Source: Lunularia cruciata (taxonomy: Eukaryota; Streptophyta; Marchantiopsida; Lunulariales; Lunulariaceae). Taken from it: DNA of 64,000 nt. The stretch is taken from assembly GCA_948567375.1 (NCBI GenBank), contig OX419756.1:1431001-1495000 (forward strand). Direction: 5' to 3'. Shown piece after piece: positions 35,586 to 46,852 of this stretch (positions within the stretch are counted from its first letter, which is position 1; each line of letters starts with the position of its first letter). Position numbers and translations under genes: made by a program. The notes beneath the pieces were generated by a model, which had not been told where the DNA came from, made no database searches, and saw nothing but the letters and a program-made list of their open reading frames with translations.

Positions 35586-37222
35586 ACATAAGACTACGAA
35601 TACCACTCTTAAATAGTGAAGCAAACAACAATTCTAACAACTATCCTGTTCTACAACAACCCTTCTAACCTGTAGATCCAAATGACAATGCACCTCTTCA
35701 TATCTGCTTCTTCAAATCTCAAAATCTATTACTAATCCAATCCAATGTCTACTTCTTCCTCAGCTTACAATCCTGAAGTAACTTCACTCACTACTACTCT
35801 ATCCTCGGGTTCCACAACTCCTAATTCCTCCACCAATTCTAACATTTCTCTTTCTTGATTTGCAATTCCACTAGTGGATAATCCATCTAACTCTTTATCT
35901 CCCAACCCACTCTTCTCTAACATCTCCAATAGTAACTCCAAAGTCATTTGCACTCCTATGTCATCTACTTTGGGTTTTGCTCTTACATCCTCCCAAAGTC
36001 TATCTAGCTTTAATTTCACTAAGTCTAATCTAATTGTGATATTGTCTTCTACTTCCAATATCTTTCTATCTACACAAGTTCTGAGATTGATAAGTAAAGC
36101 ATTTGAATCTTTATCCTTTGCATTTCTCCTCCTCGTCTCCTACACCAACAACTTCAACTCATGCAATCTTTTTTCTTCAATTCACACGTTGGCTTCTGTA
36201 CTCAGCATTGCATTCATCTTGATCACAATCTCCTTCAATGGCTCCAATCTCATTCTTCTCTCTCATTCTCAACCATTGGATGTGATTCCAAGAATCTACG
36301 AGCCAATCTTCTCTATACATTGCAAATTCCGCATTGGACTTGGCTTTCACAGTCTCCTTCTCCTTCTCCTTCCGCATAATCTTCTCCTCCAGATTGCAAA
36401 GTAACTCTCTCAACCTTTGTTCCTCAGGATATCTCACTATTAACTCTCTTTGCCAGAGATGCTTCTTCTCTTCTACACTTTCCATCACTCTATCTAGCTC
36501 TTGCTCTTTCTCCGCTACTCTTGCTATAACATGGATAATTTCTAATCTTGAATCAACAAACTGCTGCTTCAAGATTTCATACTCAGCCACTTGCCTTTCC
36601 CTTGCTATGTCACTTTGCTCTATGAGACCCTCTCCATTCCTTGCTTCTCTCTTCAAGTTCTTGATCACTTGATTCTATACTATTGCGTCTACTTGTAGTA
36701 CTTCCCTTTCCTTCCCAGCTTGGGTTTTACTCCTCTTTAACTCCAAGGTCTCTTCTTCCAACCGAGCTAACACCTGCAATACAGTCTTCACCTCCGGACA
36801 CTTTGACTGCATCTCCTTCTTCTGTGCTCTAACTTCACCAACAATGGGCACACAACCTCATGTAGATACTCTACTCCTTCACTCACATTCATTTTGACTC
36901 ATAGACTTATCTCCTTCTTCACCTCTTCCTCACTCGACACTCGCCTTCTAAGCCACAGTCGCCTTATAGGAATGGATTCTTTGCTCCCCAAACTTCCATC
37001 CTCCTCTTCCCTTACCTTACTTGGCCCCGCTCCACACTTTGCCTTTTGTCTGGAACAAACTCTCCTTTGAATTGTAACTCTTTTCTCCCCTTGCTCTAGA
37101 ACTTTGTCTTCTAGTTTTGAGTTACTTTTCTCCTCCGTCTCCATCTTGGCTTCCTCCTCTTTGGGTACCGATTTCATCTCCACTCCATTGTCACTATCAC
37201 TACTTGTGTCTTCACTCTACAG
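35586..37222 (-). repeat. Second part of element 1's 5' LTR, with U3 ORF remnant
   Basis: Resumes the LTR interrupted at 31807 and carries the subfamily I coding-like frame on the - strand. The tail and KEVEDNITIRLDLVKLKLD-type region are near 35765-36060. A long coiled coil of about 160 codons (EQELDRVMESVEEKKHLWQ and so on) is near 36180-36670, and an acidic linker is near 36900-37180. It ends at about 37222 where family C LTR sequence begins, so the LTR tip is missing. Confidence 0.8.
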
Positions 37223-37223
37223 A

Positions 37224-37325
37224 TGTAGAACCATCCTTTATCTCTATATAAATAATATCTCTCAAGTACTTGTAATACCAAGCTAAATATCACAATACCA
37301 CACACATGCACAAATAGGTGTTACA
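37224..37325 (-). repeat. Family C LTR tip fragment
   Basis: A fragment of about 100 bp, read on the - strand as TGTAACACCTATTTGTGC through ATAAAGGATGGTTCTACA. It matches the first 100 bp of the LTR at 17725. It lies between the broken element 1 LTR and unassigned DNA. Confidence 0.75.
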
Positions 37326-39167
37326 AAACAAAGAGTCAACCAACTACTCCAATTTATTAGGCAACAAAAGCTAGAAGGGCCAATAGAGGCCTAGGATTTC
37401 CAAAGCAAAAGACAACAAGGAGAACCTTGAGGAAAATGGTCCAAATTGATCAAGAGGAGAAGGATAGGCCTGATGATGATGAGGTAGGTCCCACAAGTGG
37501 GCACCTAAGAGAAATCTTATAGGTAGTTATTCCTCCACATTAACTTTAACTAGCCCAATAACCCCAAAGATAGTGCAACAAGAACTCAACAAGGGTTTGG
37601 TAAGAATATTGCCAGTGGAGCAAGTCCAAAGTCAGCCGCAAAGGATAACCAAGATCTAGAGAGTAGTCCCAAGGAAGGAATGTTTGTGACCAAAGAGAAA
37701 GTCTTCATTGTGTGTGTCGTCCAACCCCATTCCTAGAGTATCATAAAGCTCAACACACCGACTTAGGGAGAGTGGGTGATTGAAATATAGGAAGTTTGGT
37801 GGAAGCAACTTGCATAATGGACCTCCTAGTGCCAATTGTAGGGGAAGGGCCTATAAAGACAAAGCAAAAAGATACTATGTTGGCTATCATAGGAGAAGAA
37901 ATAAACTAGTTGAGCCCATATGTCAATGGGGAAGGAACTAAGGGAAGAATAAGAGCATCTTGAATCAAGGGAAGCAGTTGGATCTTGTATGGGTAACCCA
38001 CTAGGAAGAAGTTGGAGGCTTGCTAGACAAGTACCAATTAACACAAGAGACTTAAGACTTAAGACGTATGCCAATTAGTGGAAAGTATGGCGGTAATCAC
38101 CAAAGATTTTTTTTGTTTTTCAAGAGCATCTCATAGGCCCTAGAGTTCCTAAGGCCCATTGGGCCAACTAGAGTAGCACCAAGAATGTAGGAGATTCTAG
38201 GACTTGAAAATTGCACTTGAGATATGACAACAATATAGGTGACCAAATGGGATGACTCTATGCCCCCAAAAGATATAAAGAGAGCATTGCATGAATCTCA
38301 ATAGTTCCAAGAATGGCTAAATTTGGTAATCCTATTGTACCAAGCTATAGTATCAAGCTATAATCTCATCATTGTCACAACCTGACCATTGTTTGTGTTG
38401 TTTGAGCTCTAGGAATCATCAATGTACACTAGGTGGTGGAAGCTGCCCAAGCCTTGTGTTTAAAAGACAAGAAGCAGTCAGCATGGCATCCCTGCCTACC
38501 AAGACCTATCCTTATGCAAGATATGCAAGTAGATGTTCTTGTTGCTTTTACTTGACTATAGTGGGAAACCTTAACTTTTACTTTGTTAGAACAAGTCTAC
38601 TAATTTGATTTGGCCCTCCTCATTATAGGAGCAACAATAAACCGACATATCTTGTTACAAGTGATCATTGGTACAAAGTAATTATGCATGTTATGGACTT
38701 GGAGAATCAAGTTTTGAGATCTCATAAAAAACCATTGTATATTAGTAGAAGGACTACTAAGGGGGACCTTTAATAAGGTACTTCTATGAGTTAACCTATG
38801 TAGTAAATCTCCCATACTTTTCTTTGAGGTACTTAGTGGACTGCTTGAAACTGATAAATCAATGTGTGGCATTGAAACCACACCTCTATCATGGACATGA
38901 GTATGTGAAATCAAACCAGGTCTGTGAGCCGGCCTGTCTCTCACTCAGGATGAACCTCTAATGGCTATTATGGTAGCGCACCATGGACTAAGAAAGCAAG
39001 GAATCCCAACTCCATCATACTCTTCCAAGGCTAACACTCCAAGACTCAAGACATTGCTCACTAGGGAACTCAATGAGAGAGAGATAGTTGCAAATGAAAG
39101 GATGATGAGTACCCCCTCACCCCTTGTTTATATACTTGTGAAATAGTTTCGCACCAAAGTTACTAAT
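37326..39167. other. Unassigned stretch with no recognised gene
   Basis: About 1.8 kb with only short frames on both strands and no motif that I recognise. The right part (about 38960-39167) is probably family C LTR beyond the shared segment. It contains a TATA-like TATATAAAC (- strand, about 39127-39135) where an LTR promoter would be expected. The rest may be an old element body. Confidence 0.35.
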
Positions 39168-39606
39168 TATTGGAGTAACTCAAGTTACTAGGCTAAAAGT
39201 CAAGTAAAGTCAAAAAGTAAAAAGGAATATCCATTCACATGGGCATATTCCCTAAGCATATGATCTTATCTTGACCCAACCACTAAGTCAAGGATTCCTT
39301 CACATGGGCTATCCTTGGACTATAGAAGAATCCAAAACAAAAAGGCTTGCAGGCCCAAGAGTTCTTAACTCTTTCCTCAAAGCCTAGGAATAATACAAAG
39401 TCAACAAACTAAAATCCAAAATAGTGGTGCTCATCTTTTCCACTTCCTCTAAAGTAAGGTCCCCTCTATCTTAGCTATGACTAACTTTAGCTAACCATGA
39501 CTAATATAGAACTATCCTTTATCTCTATATAAACAATATCTCTTAAGTACTTGTAATACCAAGCTAAATATCACAATACCATACACATTGACAAATGGGT
39601 ATTACA
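39168..39606 (-). repeat. Family C LTR, 5' part, minus strand
   Basis: From TGTAATACCCATTTG (39606 leftward) through the shared AGGGGACCTTACTTTAGAG block to CTAGTAACTTGAGTTAC. It is the reverse of 17725-18129. It probably extends further left. Confidence 0.75.
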
Positions 39607-40863
39607 GGTCACTAATGCCAAGATCCCTTGGATCCACCAAGACATGAGATCCCTTGGATCCACCAAGACATGAGATTGCAAGCTGTCTATAATGCCACTA
39701 TTAGTATAGACCACACCATATCCTAGACCAATTCAATCAATACTGTACTCCAAGAGTTTAAGCACCACATTTGAGAAATTAAAACAAAGACCTATACTAA
39801 TTTTGTTCCCACTTGGAGGTTCCATGGATAGTGTTGGAGAAACAAGTGAAGCATTCTTGAACTAGCCCTTCAAGTGATGCATTGAGCAATTGCATGATCA
39901 AATGCTTTGATTAGAAGTGGGATGTGTATCTTAGCAATAATGAAGAAGACTCTAGTGACCCCCAACAGCCATGGAGCTATGGCTTATGTCTTGAGCTCCA
40001 AGTACCCCTTAGATAAAAGACTGCATGTGCCTTATCATGCGGACTAAGCAGTTCAAGTAAGAAACTCAATGCTTCCCGTAGCTATCCATGAGGATATTTG
40101 CTCTGTACTTAGACCATATATGATTCCTCATGCAACCGCATGCTTTGAAACCATGTAGGAGTTGATGGCACCAACAAAAAACTTACTATTTTGGCTATCC
40201 TTTAACACCTAAGGAGCTATGTCTCCAACAACTAACATCAAAGACATTGGGCTTCCCACTCCAATGGATGCTCTTCCTAGGGCCCAATGAGTGATTGAAG
40301 GACAGATTGGACTTGGATATTCCACAAAGTTATAATCTCCAACACTCTTCCTATGGGAAGAAGCCACATTGCTAGCTGGAGGTATAAGCCTACTCCCTTG
40401 GAGTACATGAAATAGTGGATATGCTAGAACCATGTTGGGAATATAAGTATGCAACTCAAGATCAACTTGTCTCCCAAGCAACCATATATTGCAAGACCCT
40501 GGTCCAACTATATCATTGCTTAGGTTGTGGTAATATTAAAGAAAACAATTTAATCAATCCTTTTTGAGATGAGATTGACAAACTCACCTCCATGTACTTC
40601 TTAGAAAAGGCAAACATGTTGTCTAGGTAGGACATTGGAGTTAGCCCACATAGATGGATTTATCCAAGTATGGGATACCATCTTCAAGGACTACCAAGAT
40701 CAAGATCACACAAGCATCTACTATCAGATGAGTGCCTAGTTCTTCCTTTTCCCAAACAAAGGCAAGAAGAAGCAATAGGGTTCAAAAAGGGGCTTTCTTG
40801 AAGGGCAAAGACTTAGGAGAGGGTTGTGTGATCCAAGCAAAGTAGGTCCTATGAGTATCGTAA
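39607..40863. other. Unassigned stretch next to family C LTR
   Basis: No gene is recognised. It contains a perfect 26-bp tandem duplication at 39621-39672 with the palindrome GGATCC in each unit. The last part (about 40835-40863) matches a repeat found again at about 42715-42745, which helps date the solo LTR that follows. Confidence 0.4.
39621..39672. repeat. Perfect 26-bp tandem duplication
   Basis: AGATCCCTTGGATCCACCAA followed by GACATG stands twice with no difference, at 39621-39646 and 39647-39672. It sits 15 bp from a family C LTR tip. An exact match implies a recent event. Confidence 0.95.
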
Positions 40864-42489
40864 TGTGGTACCCACATTTTTTGTTTTTGTTGAGTTCTGA
40901 AGAAGAGTGGTATTGAAGGCAAATTGAAGCCAAAAAGGAAGAAAGGAAAGAAGAATCGTAAATTTTGAACCAACCCAAAGTAGTAAACTTTGTGTTGATG
41001 GAAGAAGGACTTAGATGGGACTGGAAGGACGGTAGACCCAAAGTAAGAATACTTTGCATTGGAATGAAAGTTGAAGGTCAAGATGATTGTGGGTCTTATA
41101 TCTCAATGACCACAAGTCCAAATTTTGCATGCTATATCTTGTTGGAATTGTCTCGTTTAGGAATTTTTGTTGCCTTTTTTTGTTGAAAGTTTGGATGTTT
41201 GTAGCCAACGTTACAAGCAATTGAAGTTTTTGAAGTAGTTGAGAACTTTGGGTATAGGTTCTTTGGGGTTAGAAGATACTTTGCCTTAGGTTGAAGGTGA
41301 TCTAATCCAAGGTAGTATGCATCAAATGAAGGTGACTTTGGGTGACTTTCTTGAGTCTAGTGCATAGTCAGAGTAGTGTAGGAGATAATGTTTGTCTTAG
41401 GTTAGATAAGGTTATATTAGAATTAGATGAGCTTCAAAGTAGTAAGAAAGTAGAAACCCAATGCAAAGTAGTAGAGATAGGAGTAAAAATGTCTTTAAGT
41501 GAGTTGCTCAAGATATTAAGAAGTTAGAGGAGAGAAGGAGAAGGCAGATGATTTAGTGATGACTTCAATTTCAGTTCAGATTGAAGATAAGATAAAAATA
41601 GATGAAGTAATAGAAGTTATAGTCAAACTTCAAGTAGAAGAAGCGATTGAAGGTAATTCAAGTGTAGAAGCCAAAGTAGAGGTAGACATTGGATAAGATT
41701 AGTAAAAAAATTTAGATATGAAGAAGCAGATATGAGGAAGTGGAAAGTCATTTTGGATATGTAGGTTGGTAAAGTAGCAATTTAAGTGGTATGTATTTAA
41801 ATAATTGTGGGATTTATCTTCCTATTTAAAGGAGGAATTTGTAGTGTTTTTTTGTTTAGTATTTATATTTTGGAAATTGAGTAAAGAAAAGTGTTGTAAC
41901 TTGGTGCTCATCATTGCAGCTTAATTTTGAGTATCAATCTTGTGTTTGTGATTGTGAATGTGTGGAGAAATTCAAAGTGCAATTTTGGGTGTGTGAGATG
42001 TTGGATTCTATAGCTATGATTTCATTTTATGTGTTTGATCCTAAGAAGAGTGCAATTTGAGGCAATGCCTTGACAAATCTATGAGGAATTGTAGTGTTTG
42101 TAGTTTTTTTGCACTTGTGATCACAATGTTGGATTGTTGTGAAGCAATTTTGATTGAGGAAGTTGTGCCTTCAATAGAGTGGAACACAATCCAAGGAGAA
42201 TTCATTTTATAGTGAAGAAGCCTTCTACAAGGTAAACTAAATCGTCACAATCGCGATTGATTTAAAAAGAATTATGATTATAAGTGTTGTTAATTTGTGA
42301 TAAGACTGCAATTCAATGCTTTTTACTATATGTTGAGTGTGGTTTCTACTCAAGAGTTAAAGATGAAATCAAGAAGAATTTTTTGGTTACTATTTTGTTT
42401 TGTATTTGGCCATTTTTTACTTGTATCTCTATGGGAACAAATTGTTACTTGTTGATTATTGCAAAAGTGATACTTGTTGGGTTGTCACA
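40864..42489 (+). repeat. Family B solo LTR, short form
   Basis: Runs from TGTGGTACCCACA to TGGGTTGTCACA, 1626 bp. It is the short LTR type, with no N-terminal or coiled-coil part of the U3 frame and only tail-like sequence (about 41380-41697, VDIG near the end). The TATA-like TATTTAAA is at 41823-41830. A clear 5-bp target duplication is not seen (CGTAA on the left, TAAGG on the right). However, the flanking sequence reads through in a related unfilled repeat at about 42715-42790. Confidence 0.85.
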
Positions 42490-43272
42490 TAAGGGCTATG
42501 GGCACATTAATGCTACATGATATGGAGTGTGGGACTTTTGTCAGATTTCCAAGATTCTTTGTAATCTCTAATTCTCCTTTGATACAATCTAACTCTATCC
42601 TAAGAACCTCAAACTTGGAGTGTTGATTGTACAAAATAAAATGCATCTTATTTACCAAAGTCACAACATCACGAATCTCTTGCCACTTTGCTCTATATTG
42701 AGGTAGATCTTATCCAAGCATAGTAGGTTCTAAGTGCATTGTAAGCTATGGGCAAATTGGGGCTACAGGATATGGAGTATAGGACTTCTATTATGGGCAA
42801 ATCGCTATGAGACTTCAATTGCAAGATTTTTTCTAAGGGACAATAAGAGAATGGGCAAGAATGCTACAAGTATGTATAATAGTAGGAAAAAATTAGGTAG
42901 GTCATAAATACAAAGGTGGTGCATTGACACACTTAGGTAGAATAGTCGAGATTAGAATCAAGCATTAGGAGCAAATTGGCATTGATGGGAGTGGCATTAG
43001 AAGGAGATGGCCATCATGGAAGAAGGATTGTGAAGGAGGAAAGTTTATTCTTTTAGGGTTCAAGTCTAAATATTAATGGGAGCTTAGTCCATTATAGAGT
43101 GTTGGTTGATTGATGAATGAGGGTTGGCATTAGTACCTAAAGTCTTGAATAAATCATAAGTTGCTTAGTAGAGAGTTAGGAGTAGGACTTGGACAGAGGA
43201 ACCAAAAGCAATAAGACATTCCTCACAATGCAAGGCTAGGAACAGTCTTTCATTGTAAAGTGATAACCCCCA
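42490..43272. other. Unassigned repeat-containing stretch
   Basis: No gene is recognised. Two related segments (42490-42545 with the flank before 40864, and about 42715-42790) share GCTATGGGCA-ATT-GCTAC-GATATGGAGT and GGACTT. The whole is therefore a diverged direct repeat of unknown type. Confidence 0.4.
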
Positions 43273-43678
43273 TGTGACAACCCAACAAGTATCACTTTTG
43301 TAGTAATCAATTAGTAATCATTTGTTCCCACAAAGATATAGGTAAAAAATGATCAAATACAAAGTAAATATGACAAAGAATTTTTCTTGATTGTTTCTTT
43401 AATCTCTTGGGTAGAAACCACTCCTAAGAGAGAGTAAACAGCATCATATCACAATCTTGTCACAAAGCACAACACCTATAATCACAATTCTTCAAATCCT
43501 TTCCAAATTAGTCTTGATTGTGATGATCAATTTTCTTGAAGAGTGCTACTTCTTCACCATGAAATGACTTTGCCTTGGAATTGTGTTCCCGCCTCCACTG
43601 AAGGCACAACTTCCTCAATCAAAATTACTTTGCATCAATCCAACACTATGATCACAAATGCATAATACTACCAACACA
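43273..43678 (-). repeat. Family B LTR fragment (3' end)
   Basis: Reverse complement of the last 400 bp of the LTR, from TGTGACAACCCAAC to ATAATACTACCAACAC. It is heavily diverged and cut at the right. Confidence 0.8.
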
Positions 43679-44404
43679 AAGTCATGGTCATCGTGAGAAG
43701 AGAGTCATTTTCAAGCAGTGGTGTTTGTTTTGAGCTCAAGAGGTGAAAGTATGACTAATTTGGTGCAAATTGAGCTTGAAGAGCAAAATTGAAGGTGGAG
43801 TTTGGAACCCATTCCCATGAATTAGAGATTTGGAGATCCCCATCTTTTCAATTTGCTTGAGTGTAGATTTAGTAGTCAACCAACTCTAGGGATTTATGTC
43901 AAATTTTATATCAGATTTTATATAGATTCACATCAAATTTTGGCTTTAGTTTATGTCAAATTTTGGCTTGAGTTGGAGGAGTTTGGCCAGATTTGGAGGA
44001 GGTTTTCCATATTTGGAGAGGGTTCAAAGTGGCAAGAAGAAAGGCATCATTTGGGCATTTAGAGGCTTCAAGGTATTGGCTATGGGCTATGAAAGGCTAC
44101 AAAGGGCCAACTTGCTAGTGAAAGGCTAGCTAGTTTACAGTAGTTTGGTCATTGTTTGGCATCATCTGCCCACCTTGCTAGATTGTGCATAAAAAGGTTT
44201 GTACTTTAGATCTTTGGTTCTTAGATTGGTGCCCTAGTCAACTGGTCCATCCTCACATATTGTCCTATTGATTGTTCCACTAATATCTATACACATGTAG
44301 CTTTAGCTAGGAGAGATAGTTTGATCCCATTCTTGGTGATCTTGGTAACATATGAAGTAGATAACTCTTATTATGTGAAATGCCAAATGGTAGTATAGTT
44401 AGTC
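43679..44404. other. Unassigned stretch
   Basis: About 725 bp with no recognised coding motif. A short internal echo of ATGTCAAATTTTGGCTT- and CATCAAATTTTGGCTTTAG-like phrases is seen at about 43895-43970. I cannot assign it. Confidence 0.3.
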
Positions 44405-44716
44405 TGTAACATCTATTTTTGCATATGTGTGGTATTGTGATATTTAGCTTGGTATTGCAAATACTTGAGAGATATTATCTATATAGAGATAAAGGATAGT
44501 TCTACATTAGTCATGATTAGCTAAAGTTAGTCATTGCTAAGATAGAGGGGACCTTACTTTAGAGGAAGTGGAAAAGAAGAGCACCACTATTTTGGATTCT
44601 AGTGTGTTGACTTGGTTTTATTCCTAAGTGTTTGGCTTTGAAGAAAGGGTTGAGAAATCTTGGGCCCGCAAGCTCTTTTTGTTTTTGATTCTTCTATAGT
44701 CCAAGGATAGCCCATG
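44405..44716 (+). repeat. Family C LTR, 5' part, cut by family B LTR
   Basis: TGTAACATCTATTTTTGCATATG continues as in 17725 to CCAAGGATAGCCCATG, where a family B LTR tip begins at 44717. CCATG (44712-44716) is the presumed target site. The matching right side is not in the window. Confidence 0.75.
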
Positions 44717-46852
44717 TGTGGTAACCACATTTTTGTTTCTTTTTTGGTAATTTTGAAAAAGAAGTGTACAAAAGAAGTCACATTGCGCCTGTATGGCAGA
44801 AGAAGGCAAAGAAAAGTGTCCTCGGGTTGTAACCTGAGGTAAAGTGACTTTGTGTCATAAGGCAAAGTACTCAGAATTGTCTTGTCAACCGAAAACCCGA
44901 AGTAAGGAGACTTTGTCTCGAGGGCGCTCAACCCAAGGCAAGGACATTGTAACAACTTTCCTTTGGGGCGAGATATTCAAGAAAGTACCACCCACAAAAA
45001 TGGCGGTCATACGTGTGAGGGGAATTGACAGTGACAAGAGCACGCAAGAGGTGTGATTTCTTGGTAGAAACTCAAAGTGACAAAAGACGAAGGAGGTGCA
45101 ACACTATAAAATTTGGGCTAAAGACGTTGTCATGACAAGCAATTTTCCATTGCCGTTAAGAGAAGTTGGCCTGCAGGAGATTGTGGGAAAGGAAGTGCAG
45201 TCATAGACGCGCTGGTGTGTCGAGAGGAAGTCATGAGAGTTAAGCCAAGAATCAGTAGGAAGAATAGTTCCCAACCCAGAGTGGAAGAGAGAAAGATGGG
45301 TGGTGGGAAGAAGAACTCCAAATTTGTAGTGAGAAATCATGCGATTCAGAGGTTAGATGTGATTGAAAGAATTGAAGTCTTGAGTAGGCTTTGGATCACA
45401 TTCTTGGCATGGAACTGGAATGTTAGCTTTCCAGGTTTCATGACTAAGATCATTGAGAGTAAGTATCTCAATGGGAAGAGAGGAAATTTGGCTTGATGGA
45501 CAAAGTCAGATTGGCGGTTAGTACTCAGGAGAGAAGCAGGCGCAGAGCATGGTGCCATGTTCTTGGGGAAGGGAGAAGTGGCCAAAGAAACCCAAGAAGT
45601 AAGAGATGCCTTCTCTTCAAAGAATGTGAAGAATGGCTACAAAGTGGAGAGCTATAAGGATCTTGTCAAGAGAGGGATTGTGAGTGCTCTAATGGCAATC
45701 TTGAAGCCGGAGAGAACAACTTATGTGATGAAGTTCAAAGCAGTGTTCTTCCATAAGATGTTTGCAGGAGAGCCAATTGACTAGGCGAAGTGTCTTCATC
45801 AAAGGACGAGACAAATGGTGTAGAATTTGTGGGACAAGTCGCCTCTACATTACATTGTGCCGTTTGTAGCCCATTTCTATCTAGGGCTGAACTTGCTCAA
45901 TGCGGTGGAGCAAAATAAGATGGTGTCCCATTTCCATCCTGACTTGAGAAGAGATGTTGATGCGGAGGAGTAGCAATACATTCTTTAGATCAGGAGTAGT
46001 GATGAGTATTACACACAGATGGGATAGAGTGTGCAATTGGTGGTGAGCACTCCAAAGTCAAAGAAGCAGAGTCAACAAGGAGAAGAAGTAGAGAAAGTGC
46101 AACCTCAGAAGGGTAGAAAGGTGAACCCGAGGAAATAACTAGTGGTAATCGTGTCATCAGAAGAAGAGTCGGAAGGAGAAGCCGAGTGCAAGTCCAACGA
46201 CTCATAGAAGGAGGAAGAACCCAAGTTTATGCTGCAGAGTGGAGACACAAGTAGTGACAGTGATGATGGAGTGGAGGAGAGGATATCTTGGCTTCCTCCC
46301 AAAGAGGAGGAAGCCAAGATAGAGACAAAGGAGAAAGGTAACTCAAAATTGGAAAATGAAGTTCTGGAGCAGGAGGAAAAAAACTTACAATTCAAAGGGA
46401 AGTTTGTTCCAAACATAAGGCGAAGTATGAAGCGGGGCCAAGTAAGGTAAGAGAAGAGGAGGATGGAAGTTTGAGGAGTGAAGAGTCCATTCCTATAAGG
46501 CGACTACGGCTTAGAAGACAAGTGTCAAGTGAGGAAGAGGTGAAGAAGGAAACAAGTCCGTGAGTCAAAATAAATGCAAGTGAAGGTGTAGAGTATTTGA
46601 GGGAGATTGGGTGCATGTTGTTAGTGAAGTTAGAAAACAAGAAGAAGGAGATGCAGTTGAAGTGTCCGAAGGTGAAGACTGTGTTGCAAGTGTTAGCTCA
46701 ATTAGAAGAAGAGAACTCAAAATTGAAGAAGAGTATAATCCAAGGTGAGGAGGAAAGGGAAGTACTACGAGTAGATGCAGTAGTACAAAATCAAGTAATC
46801 AAGAACTTGAAGAGAGAAGTGGAGAGTAGAGAGAGAATTATAGAGGAGGATG
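44717..46852 (+). repeat. Family B LTR, 5' part, long form, with U3 ORF remnant
   Basis: Starts TGTGGTAACCACA and runs through the leader into the U3 reading frame (about 45215-46850). The frame shows ITFLAWNWNVSFPGFM, YKVESYKDLVKRGIVSALMA, VFFHKMFAGEPI, an acidic linker and LAQLEEENSKLKKSI. It is highly similar to the frame in the solo LTR at 31808 (subfamily I). It is cut at 46852 by the tip of an oppositely oriented LTR of the same family. It is broken in several places. Confidence 0.83.

Larger units (their letters stand above)
21508..37222 (-). mobile_element. Family B element 1: long Ty3/Gypsy (Tat/Athila-like), minus strand
   Basis: Reading leftward the parts are a 5' LTR (37222-35586 and 31807-31158, split by a solo LTR), a primer-binding site, gag (about 31100-29650), zinc knuckles (about 29345-28940), protease (about 28700-27735), RT and RNase H (about 27650-26350), integrase (about 26190-25000), a polypurine tract and a 3' LTR (24975-21508). 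The internal part is about 6.2 kb. Gene order and the tRNA-Asp-like primer site match the Tat/Athila side of Gypsy, and no chromodomain is seen. It is broken, with roughly twenty interruptions. It cut the family C RT remnant and is itself cut by family C LTR sequence at its right end. Confidence 0.9.

Noticed and set aside
37326-39167. Possible host gene in the largest unassigned stretch
   Set aside because: Short frames on both strands, no splice-consistent series of conserved motifs, no known domain. I cannot support a gene.
39621-39672. Possible CRISPR-like or satellite array
   Set aside because: Only two units with no spacer. It is a simple 26-bp tandem duplication.
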